Shown piece after piece: positions 7,946 to 16,808 of a DNA stretch of 40,574 nt; the first letter of the stretch is position 1; each line of letters starts with the position of its first letter. The notes under the pieces were generated by a model that saw only the letters and a program-made list of their open reading frames with translations, was not told the DNA's origin and did not search any database. A program made the translations under genes and the position numbers. The DNA is from Glaciecola sp. UBA2563 (GTDB lineage Bacteria; Pseudomonadota; Gammaproteobacteria; Enterobacterales; Alteromonadaceae): assembly GCA_002340325.1 (NCBI GenBank), contig DDLV01000162.1, positions 1 through 40,574 of the forward strand, given 5' to 3'.

Positions 7946-8811
7946 TAATCACGCTCCGCCTTAGATAATTGAAGTTGCAATATTTGGTATTCAAGAAAGT
8001 AACGCTGCCCATAGAGTGCCTGCCACGAACGAGACAGCGCCTTAGACTCAGCGACTGAAAACCTCCTGGGGCTTTTCACGTTAACTAGGGGCTGATAAAC
8101 GCCTGCTCCCACATTCGTCATCCGTTTTAAAAGTGCATTGACACTCTTGCCTTCATCAAAATATGTTAGTGTTTCTGTTTTTACATTGAATAAACTGTTC
8201 GCTGCCATAAACCACTGAGAAGTAGAGGGCAACACTGCCATCTTGGGTGTAAAGCCAGTTTTAGCCCAAGCGGCTTTTAATGACGCAAAAGATTCATCAA
8301 CCAATATGCGCAGTACTGCTTGACCATCGTGTTTAAGCACACGCCGTATTTCCCTCAAACACACAAATGGATCGGGACACCATTGCAATGCCATATTGGA
8401 TAGGACAACATCGACGCTATTGTCTTGAAGCGGCAGTGCGGTTGCATCTGCGCAGATTTCATTCTTACGTTTTTTTGAAAGGTGTTTTTGACTGCACTTG
8501 AGCATTGTCATGCTTATGTCAAGATTAATCCAAACCATTGGGGATTGAACTACGAGTTTTGATAAAACGCCGGTTCCGCATCCAATGTCCAATACCCGCT
8601 CTTTTTGGGTCAAGTTAGGACATGATAGCAACATATCCTGTGCTGATAGCCGCTGAACATGTGCAAATTCATCGTAACTCTCTGCAGCAGCAGTGAATGA
8701 TTCACGTACTGTTGGTTTGCCAAACGCGGTAACACCCGAATGTTTTGCTGGTTTTCGTACTGGTTTAGAGAGCGCTTTTTTTGCAACATGTGTTGCTACC
8801 TTGCAATCCAT
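7945..8811 (-). CDS. bioC: Malonyl-ACP O-methyltransferase
   Basis: Methylates the malonyl-ACP carboxyl group so that the fatty-acid enzymes can build the pimeloyl chain of biotin. The 288-aa protein carries the S-adenosylmethionine motif VLDIGCGTGVLSK (about 94-106), followed by VDVVLSNMALQWCPDP, the BioC-type class I methyltransferase pattern. A GTG three codons upstream (8820) is possible. I chose the ATG at 8811, which overlaps the bioF stop (TGATG) and has GGAAAGG about 9 nt upstream. About 35 lysine-rich residues precede the conserved domain, longer than in E. coli BioC (251 aa). No bioH is in the window, so the demethylating esterase must be elsewhere. Confidence 0.92.
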   Translation of the reverse strand: MDCKVATHVAKKALSKPVRKPAKHSGVTAFGKPTVRESFTAAAESYDEFAHVQRLSAQDMLLSCPNLTQKERVLDIGCGTGVLSKLVVQSPMVWINLDISMTMLKCSQKHLSKKRKNEICADATALPLQDNSVDVVLSNMALQWCPDPFVCLREIRRVLKHDGQAVLRILVDESFASLKAAWAKTGFTPKMAVLPSTSQWFMAANSLFNVKTETLTYFDEGKSVNALLKRMTNVGAGVYQPLVNVKSPRRFSVAESKALSRSWQALYGQRYFLEYQILQLQLSKAERD

Positions 8812-10019
8812 CAAATACACCTTTCCCGAAAACCATATTCAAGTTTCATCTTGTCTCGCAATATACATAAGGCATCAATGAGTGATTCGATATCTTTTTT
8901 GCTGTGTGAGGCACTTAAGGTAATGCGCAATCTCTCTGCATTTTTGGGCACCGTGGGCGTTCTAATAGCGCCAACCAAAACGCCGAGATCGCTTAGAAAT
9001 TCAGATGCTTTGATTACCGATGTCGAACCGCTAAGAATAATCGGTTGTATGGCTGAATACGACTCAGACACTTCGATATCGTTTGCAACGCTAAGTCGTC
9101 TGAACGTTTCAATATTCTCGTGTAAACTAGCTCTAAATGCGCCAGTCATCATCTTTGTCAGCGCGGTATCTGTTGCTTTCGCAATGGCGGGACACAATGC
9201 AGTGCTATATACGTAATGCCGCGCAAAGTTTTGTAAATACAGGATCAAATCTGAAGAACCCGCCACGAAAGCGCCTTGCGTACCAAGCGATTTACCAAAG
9301 GTTCCCATTACAATATCGATGTCGTCATACTGCTGTGGGTCTTCAAGACCACAACCTTCCTTGCCAATAACGCCTATAGCATGCGCTTGATCGAGCATTA
9401 CACAGATTTCATTTTTCCGTGCCTTTAATGCAAGCAACCCAGATACAGGCGCGCAGTCACCATCCATACTGAATACACCTTCTGAAGCAATCAGATAGTG
9501 TTCATGTTGATTATTGTCGATGAACTTTTGCGCGTTATTCGGCTGATTGTGCGCAAAACGGTAATACCCTTGCGCATACGACATAGCTGCTTCAACAAAT
9601 GACGCGTGCATCAACTTGTCTGAAACAACGCCTAAAGAATGTCGACTATTGGGAAATGGTTTTGCCAATGCTTGACATATCGCTTGATTCGCAGCAAAAC
9701 CTGAAGAAAAAAGCATTGCGGATGATTGCTGAGTGAGTTCGGCAAGTCTAGATTCCAGTGCTCGGTGCTGATGATGATAACCACAGACAACGGGAGATGC
9801 TGTACTGCTTGCACCGAATGCCGCCAAACCTTCAGTATATGACTGCAGCACATCCTGATCTTGACTAAGGCCCAAATAATCATTGCCTGCAAAGTTAATC
9901 AAGTATTTGTCGTCAATCTGGATCAAGCCCTGCTGCTGTTGAGTGACAGTTTTCACTCCCCTCAACAAGCCACCTTGCTCACGTTGAACAAGCGCATCCT
10001 GAATAAAACCGAATGGCAT
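8811..10019 (-). CDS. bioF: 8-amino-7-oxononanoate synthase
   Basis: PLP-dependent decarboxylative condensation of pimeloyl-ACP/CoA with L-alanine. The 402-aa protein aligns with the alpha-oxoamine synthase family. It has NDYLGL (46-51), GSS-like FGASSTASPVVCGYHHQHRA (the substrate and fold segment, from residue 68), the PLP-ring region around SSGFAAN (105-111), D210-Q-A-H213, and the Schiff-base Lys243 in TFGKSLG. It starts at the same base where bioB stops and overlaps bioC at its 3' end, so it is second in a compact operon. Confidence 0.95.
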   Translation of the reverse strand: MPFGFIQDALVQREQGGLLRGVKTVTQQQQGLIQIDDKYLINFAGNDYLGLSQDQDVLQSYTEGLAAFGASSTASPVVCGYHHQHRALESRLAELTQQSSAMLFSSGFAANQAICQALAKPFPNSRHSLGVVSDKLMHASFVEAAMSYAQGYYRFAHNQPNNAQKFIDNNQHEHYLIASEGVFSMDGDCAPVSGLLALKARKNEICVMLDQAHAIGVIGKEGCGLEDPQQYDDIDIVMGTFGKSLGTQGAFVAGSSDLILYLQNFARHYVYSTALCPAIAKATDTALTKMMTGAFRASLHENIETFRRLSVANDIEVSESYSAIQPIILSGSTSVIKASEFLSDLGVLVGAIRTPTVPKNAERLRITLSASHSKKDIESLIDALCILRDKMKLEYGFRERCI

Positions 10020-11182
10020 TACCGAGCACTTATCTCTTTTATGGATGTTTTTGTCGCATCTATAAATAAGTCCGAATTTGAGGTTTGCGCAGTATTATAG
10101 GATGCATCTTGACCCGTTTTTTGTTCAAGCTCATCAATAATTCGTTGTTCAAGAGATTCGTCTGATAAACTTTTCGTTTGTTCACGATTGATCCCAAGCT
10201 TTTTAAAAAGCTGCACGTCTTCGTGCGTTTCCGGGTTAGAGGTTGTTAACAATTTACATCCATAAAAAATTGAGTTAGCACCCGCCATAAAACAAAGTGC
10301 CTGCATTTGCTCATTCATTGATTCACGGCCTGCACTTAACCTCACATAACTTTCAGGCATCATGATTCTGGCAACAGCAATGGTTCGCACGAACTCAAAT
10401 TCATCCAAATCATCGACTGAGTCCAGTGGCGTACCTTTTACTTTAACCAACATATTGATGGGGACGCTTTGAGGATGCTCCGGCAAATTTGCTAGTTGTT
10501 GCAGCAAAGCAGCGCGATCTTGAGCAGACTCTCCCATCCCAACAATGCCTCCGCTACATACATTCATTCCAGCATCACGCACATTTTCCAGCGTATCAAG
10601 TCTGTCTTGATACTGCCGAGTGGTGATAATTTCGCCGTAGAATTCAGGTGACGTATCAAGGTTGTGATTGTAATAATCCAGGCCAGCTTGCTTGAGCGCG
10701 TGAGCCTGGTGGTTGCTAAGCATTCCCAGTGTCATGCAAGTTTCCAATCCCAGTTTTTTAATCTCCTCAACCATTTTTGTCACATAAGGCATGTCTTTGT
10801 CTTTTGGGTTTCGCCAAGCAGCGCCCATACAAAAACGTGTAGAGCCTGCCGCTTTAGCGCGCTTTGCGCTTTCGACTACATTTTCAATTTCCAGCAGTTT
10901 TTCAGTTTCGAGACCTGTATCATATCGCGCGCTTTGCGGGCAGTATTTGCAGTCTTCAGGACAAGCGCCCGTCTTGATTGATAAAAGCGTGCTAACTTGA
11001 ACATGATTGGGGTCGTGAAATTGTCGATGAATGGTTTGTGCCTTGAATAACAAATCATTAAATGGCATTTCAAAAAGTGACGTTACTTCATGCAGTTTCC
11101 AGTCGTGCCTGCTAGCAGTTGACTGACTTGAAGATTGTTTTGTAGAGAATCGTGTATCGTTGTCTGAGCTGTTTGCTTCCAT
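10019..11182 (-). CDS. bioB: Biotin synthase (radical SAM)
   Basis: Inserts sulfur into dethiobiotin to make biotin, using a radical-SAM 4Fe-4S cluster and an auxiliary 2Fe-2S cluster. The radical-SAM motif CPEDCKYC places Cys74, Cys78 and Cys81; the YNHNLDTS and GGIVGMGES segments are family hallmarks. At 387 aa it is longer than E. coli BioB (346 aa): about 21 extra residues precede the conserved WKLHEV start (rich in Ser/Asp/Gln) and there is a low-complexity tail after the catalytic core. The ATG has only a weak ribosome-binding site. It is the first gene of the bioBFCD operon, behind the promoter at 11215-11242, and is divergent from bioA. Confidence 0.96.
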   Translation of the reverse strand: MEANSSDNDTRFSTKQSSSQSTASRHDWKLHEVTSLFEMPFNDLLFKAQTIHRQFHDPNHVQVSTLLSIKTGACPEDCKYCPQSARYDTGLETEKLLEIENVVESAKRAKAAGSTRFCMGAAWRNPKDKDMPYVTKMVEEIKKLGLETCMTLGMLSNHQAHALKQAGLDYYNHNLDTSPEFYGEIITTRQYQDRLDTLENVRDAGMNVCSGGIVGMGESAQDRAALLQQLANLPEHPQSVPINMLVKVKGTPLDSVDDLDEFEFVRTIAVARIMMPESYVRLSAGRESMNEQMQALCFMAGANSIFYGCKLLTTSNPETHEDVQLFKKLGINREQTKSLSDESLEQRIIDELEQKTGQDASYNTAQTSNSDLFIDATKTSIKEISAR

Positions 11183-11214
11183 TTTCGTACTTTACAACAA
11201 GTTTAATGCGTCCT

Positions 11215-11242
11215 AGTCTATGCGCTCGATGCGAGTTGTCAA
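11215..11242 (-). promoter_or_regulatory. Sigma70-like promoter of bioBFCD, in the bioA-bioB divergent region
   Basis: On the minus strand a perfect TTGACA (11237-11242) lies 16 nt before TAGACT (11215-11220), about 35 nt upstream of bioB. On the plus strand the same bases read TTGTCAATC, resembling half of a BirA (biotin repressor) box, but the expected mirrored GGTTGACAA at 14-16 nt is absent. Regulation by BirA is therefore plausible from context but not shown. Confidence 0.45.
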
Positions 11243-11295
11243 TCTAGCTCAACACTCGCGCTTTACATTTGGTTAATTTTTACACAGGGTAATTC

Positions 11296-12570
11296 GTGGA
11301 TAACATTCAATTCGATCGTGAACACATCTGGCACCCATATACATCTGCAATTGAACCATTACCTTGTTATGAAGTGACTGCGGCAAATGGCGCTGAAATT
11401 ACCCTTGCAAATGGCAAAAAGCTAGTCGAAGGAATGTCATCATGGTGGGCCTGCATTCACGGATATAACAATAAGAGAATAAATGAAGCCGCGAAAGCGC
11501 AGTTAGATACCTTTTCTCACGTCATGTTCGGTGGGCTAACGCATAAACCAGCCATTGACTTAACCTCGCGTTTGCTGGACATGGTCCCCATAGGTTTATC
11601 ACGTGTATTTTTATGTGATTCTGGTTCAGTGTCTGTGGAGGTTGCCATTAAAATGGCGATTCAATACTGGGCCGTGCAAGGTCAACCGCAAAAAGCAAAA
11701 TTAGTTGCGCCACGCAATGGATATCACGGCGATACATTTGCTGCAATGTCAGTTTGTGACCCGATTAACGGAATGCACAGCTTGTTTAAAAAATCGCTCA
11801 TACAACATCATTTTGCCCCTGCCCCGCAAACGGCATTTGGTAAAACATGGAATCCAGACGACATTGCGCCGCTAAGAGATATTTTTGAACAGCATCACGA
11901 AGAGGTAGCCGCATTGATTCTGGAGCCTGTTGTACAGGGCGCTGGTGGAATGAGGATTTATCATCCCGAGTATGTGCGTGCTTGTAGGCAGCTTTGTGAT
12001 GAGTTCAATATTTTGTTGATTTGTGACGAGATTGCAACTGGGTTTGGTCGCACAGGAGAGTTGTTTGCTTGTAATCACGTCGATGTCACACCAGATATAC
12101 TTTGCCTTGGCAAAGCGCTCACCGGTGGTTATCTCTCTATGGCAGCTACACTTTGTACTGAACAAGTCGCACTTGGTGTTTGTGAAGGCGAACCTGGCGT
12201 TTTTATGCATGGTCCAACATTCATGGGCAACCCGCTAGCGGCAGCAATTGCAAAGACAAGCATTGATGTCTTGCTTGAGAGTAACTGGCGTGCGAACGTC
12301 AATAGAATAGAACAACAATTAAAAATTGGACTAACACATCTACAAGATCATGCCGCAGTTGCTGACGTCCGCGTGCTAGGCGCAATAGGTGTTGTGGAGA
12401 TGAAGACGGACGTAAATGTCACAAGACTTCAATCCGTATTTATTGCAAACGGCGCTTGGATTCGACCTTTCGCAAAACTGATTTATCTTATGCCTCCGTA
12501 CATTACCTCTGATAAACAACTCGCTATTCTGTGTAATGCCATAGAAAAAGGTATTCATACTTGCTTTTAG
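11296..12570 (+). CDS. bioA: Adenosylmethionine--8-amino-7-oxononanoate aminotransferase
   Basis: PLP transaminase that turns 8-amino-7-oxononanoate into 7,8-diaminopelargonate with S-adenosylmethionine as amino donor. The 424-aa protein has the BioA opening HIWHPYTS, GMSSWWACIHGY (46-57), NGYHGDT (141-147), the PLP Asp244 in LLICDEIATGFGRTG, and the Schiff-base Lys273 in LGKALTGGYL. The start codon is GTG, preceded by AGGGT. It is divergent from bioB across 113 bp, the classic bio-locus layout, so both sides probably respond to biotin status. Confidence 0.96.
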   Translation: MDNIQFDREHIWHPYTSAIEPLPCYEVTAANGAEITLANGKKLVEGMSSWWACIHGYNNKRINEAAKAQLDTFSHVMFGGLTHKPAIDLTSRLLDMVPIGLSRVFLCDSGSVSVEVAIKMAIQYWAVQGQPQKAKLVAPRNGYHGDTFAAMSVCDPINGMHSLFKKSLIQHHFAPAPQTAFGKTWNPDDIAPLRDIFEQHHEEVAALILEPVVQGAGGMRIYHPEYVRACRQLCDEFNILLICDEIATGFGRTGELFACNHVDVTPDILCLGKALTGGYLSMAATLCTEQVALGVCEGEPGVFMHGPTFMGNPLAAAIAKTSIDVLLESNWRANVNRIEQQLKIGLTHLQDHAAVADVRVLGAIGVVEMKTDVNVTRLQSVFIANGAWIRPFAKLIYLMPPYITSDKQLAILCNAIEKGIHTCF

Positions 12571-12596
12571 AGGGCTAGTTTGAGGTGGCTTGAGTA

Positions 12597-12639
12597 GCGA
12601 CTTGCAGACATACCACATGGTATGCCTGGATTAAAGTCG
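12597..12639. repeat. Intergenic hairpin repeat between bioA and MCP gene
   Basis: CGACTT (12597-12602) pairs with AAGTCG (12634-12639). Inside, CATACCA / TGGTATG form a 7-bp stem, with flanking CAG/CTG pairs beyond one mismatch. The right half (12619-12639) matches 1295-1315 in 17 of 21 bases. It lies between the convergent 3' ends of bioA and the chemotaxis gene; without a T-run it is not an evident intrinsic terminator. Confidence 0.5.
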
Positions 12640-12705
12640 TGGTCCGTGCTAACAAGCGTATTTCGAGCGCTTGATAGCGTTATAAACGTTGTCGGTCAAT
12701 CGAAA

Positions 12706-14670
12706 TTACGCGATTTTAAATTGGCTGACAATGCTCTGCAGATTCGAACTTAGTGCGGTAAGGTGTTGACTCGCCTCGGTGGATTGATTGGATGACAATT
12801 TAGTTTGATCCGTTGCATCTTTAATCTGAGATAAATCAGACGATACGACACTAAAAGCAGCTTGTTGATCGTTTGCTGCATTGAAGATATCACCATTGCA
12901 CGTTTTTATCTGCGTAATTTTTTGATTAATTTTGTCAATGTATTGTTGCGCTACTTTAGCGGCATCCACCGTAGCAAATGCTTCTGTTCTATTTTTTACA
13001 AGAGACTCCGAGGCTAATTCAACGTATCTATTTAGGCTTGTAATTGAACTGACGATTTCTTCAGTGGAATCCTTAGTCCTTTTTGCAAGTGTTCTCACTT
13101 CATCCGCAACGACAGCAAAACCGCGTCCCGCTTCACCTGCCCTAGCAGCTTCAATAGCGGCGTTTAATGCCAACAAGTTAATTTGCTCGGTGATCCCATT
13201 TATGAGTTCTAGCACTCTACCTATATTTTCGTTCTCTTGCTGTAGCTGCGTAAACACGCTATTTGAGTTCTCCAACTCTGACGCTAGTGCAGTAATGTGA
13301 TTCACTGTGCTGTTCATGGTGTCTAATACTTCATTTGCTTCGGTCGCAGTATTATCTGCTGTTTTGGATGCAAAGGTGGCTTGCTCTCCAACCTCAGCGA
13401 CGCTCCTAAGTACATTTTCATTAGATGACTGAATATTCCCCAGCGCACTTTCTTGTCGATTGACACCTGTGCTTGTGTGATGGGCGACATTGGACAATTC
13501 CTCAGCAGCAGCGCTTAATTGAATGGTTGCATCGGATACTTGTACCATCATGCCCTGAATTTTGCCCGTGAAATTGTTAAAATAGCGGCAAAGTTCGCCT
13601 ATTTCGTTATCGGCAGTATAGTCTAAACGCATAGTCAGATCTCCATTCCCGCTGGCGACTTCTTTTAGCATTGCGGTGGTCTGACTGATGGGTTTGTTGA
13701 TTGAATTTGCCACGATTAGGCTGATAACACCGCAAATAACTAACGATGCGATAGCGAGGATAATCAGTTGATTTACTGTCGACCCAACAAGGGAGCTAAT
13801 ATCACTTGATTGTTCTTCAATGGACGTTAACGAGTATGATGCCATTTCTACCGATGACTCTGCAATTTGGGGGCCCAATGTGTCCATCGCAGCAACGGCT
13901 TCCTTTCTTACCAATACAGTATCTTTAATGATATCTAACGCAGATTGAAAATCTTCCATATTAGATTTGGCACTTGCGAGTAACGCACGTCTTGTTGGGT
14001 TTTGAAGTGCTGCTTGCAGGGTTGATATGTTACTCAAAGCCTCTTCAATCTCAGCCGCTGCGCGCTCAACATCTGATAGTTCTTCAGTCACAAGAAATTT
14101 GCTGACGTACAGCCTAGAAAGTAACAAACTTTCCTGCACCAATGCAGCATAATACGCCGCTTCCGGATCTGCGTCAGCATATGCCGATGTCATAATCCCG
14201 CTCAAGTCATTACGAGCGGTTCGACCGTTTTCGGTGATGCTCTGATCAAACAGACTGTTTTCAAGTCGTTTATTAGGGACCAGTTTATTGTTGAACTGTT
14301 CTACGTACTCGCTAGTCATTGACTTGATTTGATTTAAGAGCGTTGACTGCGTTTCCGATTTTGGTCGACTTTCTGCGTTTGCAATTGTTGTCATCATTGA
14401 TTCTGAGACGGCATTAAATCTCGTAACCAAGGCTTCATCGGTGGTTTGCACATAGTTTTTCATCGTCATGCGTTTACGGTAAATCTGGTCGAGTAATTGA
14501 TTTGAGGTTTGCGCTTCTTTTGATAGTTCATCAGCCACCACATTGACACTGTCATTCATAAACGCGAGATTTATATAGGTGATAAATGCAATAGCTAGCA
14601 AAAAGACAAAGCAAATAACGGGTGACAAATAGGTTTTAGTGTTAATACTTAAATTTTCTAGTGCATTCAC
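12706..14670 (-). CDS. Methyl-accepting chemotaxis protein
   Basis: Membrane chemoreceptor of 654 aa. From the preferred start: a first membrane helix (about residues 14-38), a long periplasmic, mostly helical sensor domain, a second helix near residues 305-328, a HAMP domain, and a cytoplasmic coiled coil. The coiled coil includes the strictly conserved signalling tip EQINLLALNAAIEAARAGE followed by RGFAVVADEVR. The tip contacts CheA and CheW. I place the start at GTG 14670 with GGAG about 10 nt upstream; an in-frame ATG upstream (14718) would add 16 residues. The ligand is unknown and the sensor domain matches no family I can name with confidence. It follows glrR on the same strand after 158 bp. 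Confidence 0.9.
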   Translation of the reverse strand: MNALENLSINTKTYLSPVICFVFLLAIAFITYINLAFMNDSVNVVADELSKEAQTSNQLLDQIYRKRMTMKNYVQTTDEALVTRFNAVSESMMTTIANAESRPKSETQSTLLNQIKSMTSEYVEQFNNKLVPNKRLENSLFDQSITENGRTARNDLSGIMTSAYADADPEAAYYAALVQESLLLSRLYVSKFLVTEELSDVERAAAEIEEALSNISTLQAALQNPTRRALLASAKSNMEDFQSALDIIKDTVLVRKEAVAAMDTLGPQIAESSVEMASYSLTSIEEQSSDISSLVGSTVNQLIILAIASLVICGVISLIVANSINKPISQTTAMLKEVASGNGDLTMRLDYTADNEIGELCRYFNNFTGKIQGMMVQVSDATIQLSAAAEELSNVAHHTSTGVNRQESALGNIQSSNENVLRSVAEVGEQATFASKTADNTATEANEVLDTMNSTVNHITALASELENSNSVFTQLQQENENIGRVLELINGITEQINLLALNAAIEAARAGEAGRGFAVVADEVRTLAKRTKDSTEEIVSSITSLNRYVELASESLVKNRTEAFATVDAAKVAQQYIDKINQKITQIKTCNGDIFNAANDQQAAFSVVSSDLSQIKDATDQTKLSSNQSTEASQHLTALSSNLQSIVSQFKIA

Positions 14671-14828
14671 GTGGTTGAATCTCCAAAGTGTAATAGAAGA
14701 GATGACCATAAGACACAAAATGTAAGCCGATTAAGTATATAGTTGCGCCATCTCTATTATTTTGAAGTTATCGACAGCTGTGTAAAAGAGATTAGTAAGA
14801 AGTATGGCAATTAAAGGGCATAAACACG

Positions 14829-16193
14829 CTAATCTGATAGGTTTCGAAAGTCAGCAGCGTTTAATCCGTGTTTCTTCATAAGCTTATGCAAGTCAGTGCG
14901 GTTTCGACCAGCCATTTCAGAGGCTTTTGTCACATTCCCTTCTGTTAACTGAAGCAAGCGACTTAGGTAATTGTGTTCAAAGTTGTCTCGAGCCTGTGTC
15001 AATGTCGGCCAATAGCTGCTTTCCATAGAAAGCGCTTGCTCAACCAGTGAGGCAGGTATGACTTTAGATGATGTAAGTGCTACACATCTCTCCACCACGT
15101 TGACGAGCTGTCGCACGTTACCTGGCCACTCTGCTTTACTTAATATGGACATGGCATCACCGGAAAACCTGCGCACACTTATGCCGTGTTTTTGAGCGCT
15201 TTGTCGCATTAGGTGGTCTGCTAACAATGGCACATCCTCAAACCTTTCTTTTAATCTAGGTAACTCTAAGTTAACCACATTAAGCCGGTAAAAAAGATCT
15301 TCTCGAAATGCTTTTTCTTGCATAGCGGTTTGAAGATTTTGATGCGTTGCGGAAATCACTCTGACGTCGACTTCGTATGAGCTGGTACTGCCGACAGGTC
15401 TAACGATCCGTTCTTGCAATACCCTGAGCAGTTTTACCTGCAAAGCGATGGGCATATCGCCGATTTCATCAAGGAAAATTGTGCCGCCATTAGCTTCCCT
15501 AAATAAGCCAATGTTCGCGCTAACTGCGCCCGTAAACGCGCCTTTTGCATGACCAAATAATTCAGATTCAAGCAAATTTTCAGGAAGTGCTCCACAATTA
15601 ATCGGGATAAAGGGTTTGTTTGCCCTGTCTGATGCATCATGAATAGCTTTAGCGAGAAGTTCTTTGCCTGTGCCGCTTGCACCTGTAATAAGCACGCTGA
15701 CATTTTTGTCCGCGATTTGTTTGGCTTGTTTAAGCACATTTATCATTGACGCTGATCGCGTGATGATTTGCTTTGACCAGTCAGCAAAACTTCCTTCAGC
15801 CGTTTGGCCAATGGCTTTTTCCAATAACGATTGAAGCTCATCTTGGTCAACAGGTTTTGGCAAAAAACCAAAAACACCTCTTTCTGTTGCAGAGATAGCT
15901 TCTTTAATGCTGCCATGAGCAGTCATCATAATCACTGGTAATTTGGGGTGTCGATGCACAATTTCGTCGACCAGTGCAAGACCATCCATGCCGGGCATAC
16001 GTAGGTCGGTTACAACTGCGTTAAAATCATCACCAAACAGATATTTCAACGCCTCCTCTGGGTGATTTGCACTCGTGACAGAATAGCCCTCAGAAATTAA
16101 TCTGATGCTCATTAAACGCAGCAGGTTTTCGTCATCGTCAACAAGCAACAATTTGCCTTTATAACCACTATCGATTTCTTGTGCTGCGTTCAT
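14829..16193 (-). CDS. glrR: Sigma54-dependent response regulator GlrR (QseF)
   Basis: Transcription activator of 454 aa with three domains. The receiver (about 14-130) has acidic residues near 19-21, phospho-acceptor Asp63, Thr91 and Lys113. The AAA+ domain has Walker A GASGTGKE (171-178), an intact GAFTGA loop (218-223) for contacting sigma54, and Walker B IFLDEIGD. A Fis-type helix-turn-helix lies near the C-terminus (NVTKASEMAGRNRTDLHKLM). GlrK phosphorylates it. The gene order kinase, small lipoprotein, regulator is that of enterobacterial glrK-qseG-glrR, which decides the name. In E. coli, GlrR with sigma54 drives the sRNA gene glmY, located upstream of glrK; here a matching non-coding region is present. 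Confidence 0.9.
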   Translation of the reverse strand: MNAAQEIDSGYKGKLLLVDDDENLLRLMSIRLISEGYSVTSANHPEEALKYLFGDDFNAVVTDLRMPGMDGLALVDEIVHRHPKLPVIMMTAHGSIKEAISATERGVFGFLPKPVDQDELQSLLEKAIGQTAEGSFADWSKQIITRSASMINVLKQAKQIADKNVSVLITGASGTGKELLAKAIHDASDRANKPFIPINCGALPENLLESELFGHAKGAFTGAVSANIGLFREANGGTIFLDEIGDMPIALQVKLLRVLQERIVRPVGSTSSYEVDVRVISATHQNLQTAMQEKAFREDLFYRLNVVNLELPRLKERFEDVPLLADHLMRQSAQKHGISVRRFSGDAMSILSKAEWPGNVRQLVNVVERCVALTSSKVIPASLVEQALSMESSYWPTLTQARDNFEHNYLSRLLQLTEGNVTKASEMAGRNRTDLHKLMKKHGLNAADFRNLSD

Positions 16194-16196
16194 TTG

Positions 16197-16808
16197 TTAG
16201 TTCCCGCTAGTCTCTTGCTCTACCATTTCAACTTCTATATTCAATAGTTTCTGCAACTGTTCCTTTTGTTTAGACAATTCAACACCCAATTCCTGTATTC
16301 GTTTGACTAGCTGCTGGTTCTCGTATTCTTGCTGTGTGTTTATACGCGTGAGAATCGTAATGGCCGATTCAAATTCCAATTGTTTTTGTGACGGCTCAAA
16401 AAAAAGAACTTCCAATGCATCTGAGGTTTCAGGTTCAACCAGGCCTTGTAATTTTGTGATGGTATTTTGCGCGCGCAATCTATATTGATAAGGCGTGTCA
16501 GGCGCTTGGCTGAGGAGTACCTGCTTCAGCATATCTACCGGTTCTTCCGTCATTTCTTCAATCATTTGTCGTCTCTGTGGCCATTGGACTTCTGCATTAT
16601 CAATGAGATACTGGGTCCAAATCCGCAGATCACAGAACTCTTTAAGCTGCCCTTTACACGTTTCACTAAAACATAGTTCTTGTAAATCTGGTTCTTCAAC
16701 AACCAAGTCTTCACTTGGTACTATCTCAGCCGGCTGTTGGAATTGGGGCAATAGCATACACCCATTAAGGGCCAACATAACAAGCAGAAGCCCTATTAAT
16801 TTATTCAT
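16197..16808 (-). CDS. qseG: QseG-like outer-membrane lipoprotein
   Basis: A 203-aa lipoprotein: a hydrophobic signal (residues 1-16) ends at the lipobox LNGC with lipidated Cys17. Met at +2 suggests transfer to the outer membrane. Two cysteines follow in LCFSETCKG, then a region rich in charged residues, and a C-terminal coiled coil of K/Q/E heptads. In E. coli QseG (YfhG) contacts the sensor kinase GlrK and adjusts its activity. Sequence similarity is low across this family, so the name rests on position, size and lipobox. The start ATG overlaps the kinase stop (ATGAATAA) and has AAAGG upstream; a longer frame with 19 more residues lacks a signal at its N-terminus. Confidence 0.8.
   Translation of the reverse strand: MNKLIGLLLVMLALNGCMLLPQFQQPAEIVPSEDLVVEEPDLQELCFSETCKGQLKEFCDLRIWTQYLIDNAEVQWPQRRQMIEEMTEEPVDMLKQVLLSQAPDTPYQYRLRAQNTITKLQGLVEPETSDALEVLFFEPSQKQLEFESAITILTRINTQQEYENQQLVKRIQELGVELSKQKEQLQKLLNIEVEMVEQETSGN

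Noticed and set aside
11236..11279. BirA operator between bioA and bioB
   Set aside because: A half-site TTGTCAATC and a later GGTTAATTT exist, but the spacing is 26 nt rather than the 14-16 expected, so I do not call an operator.
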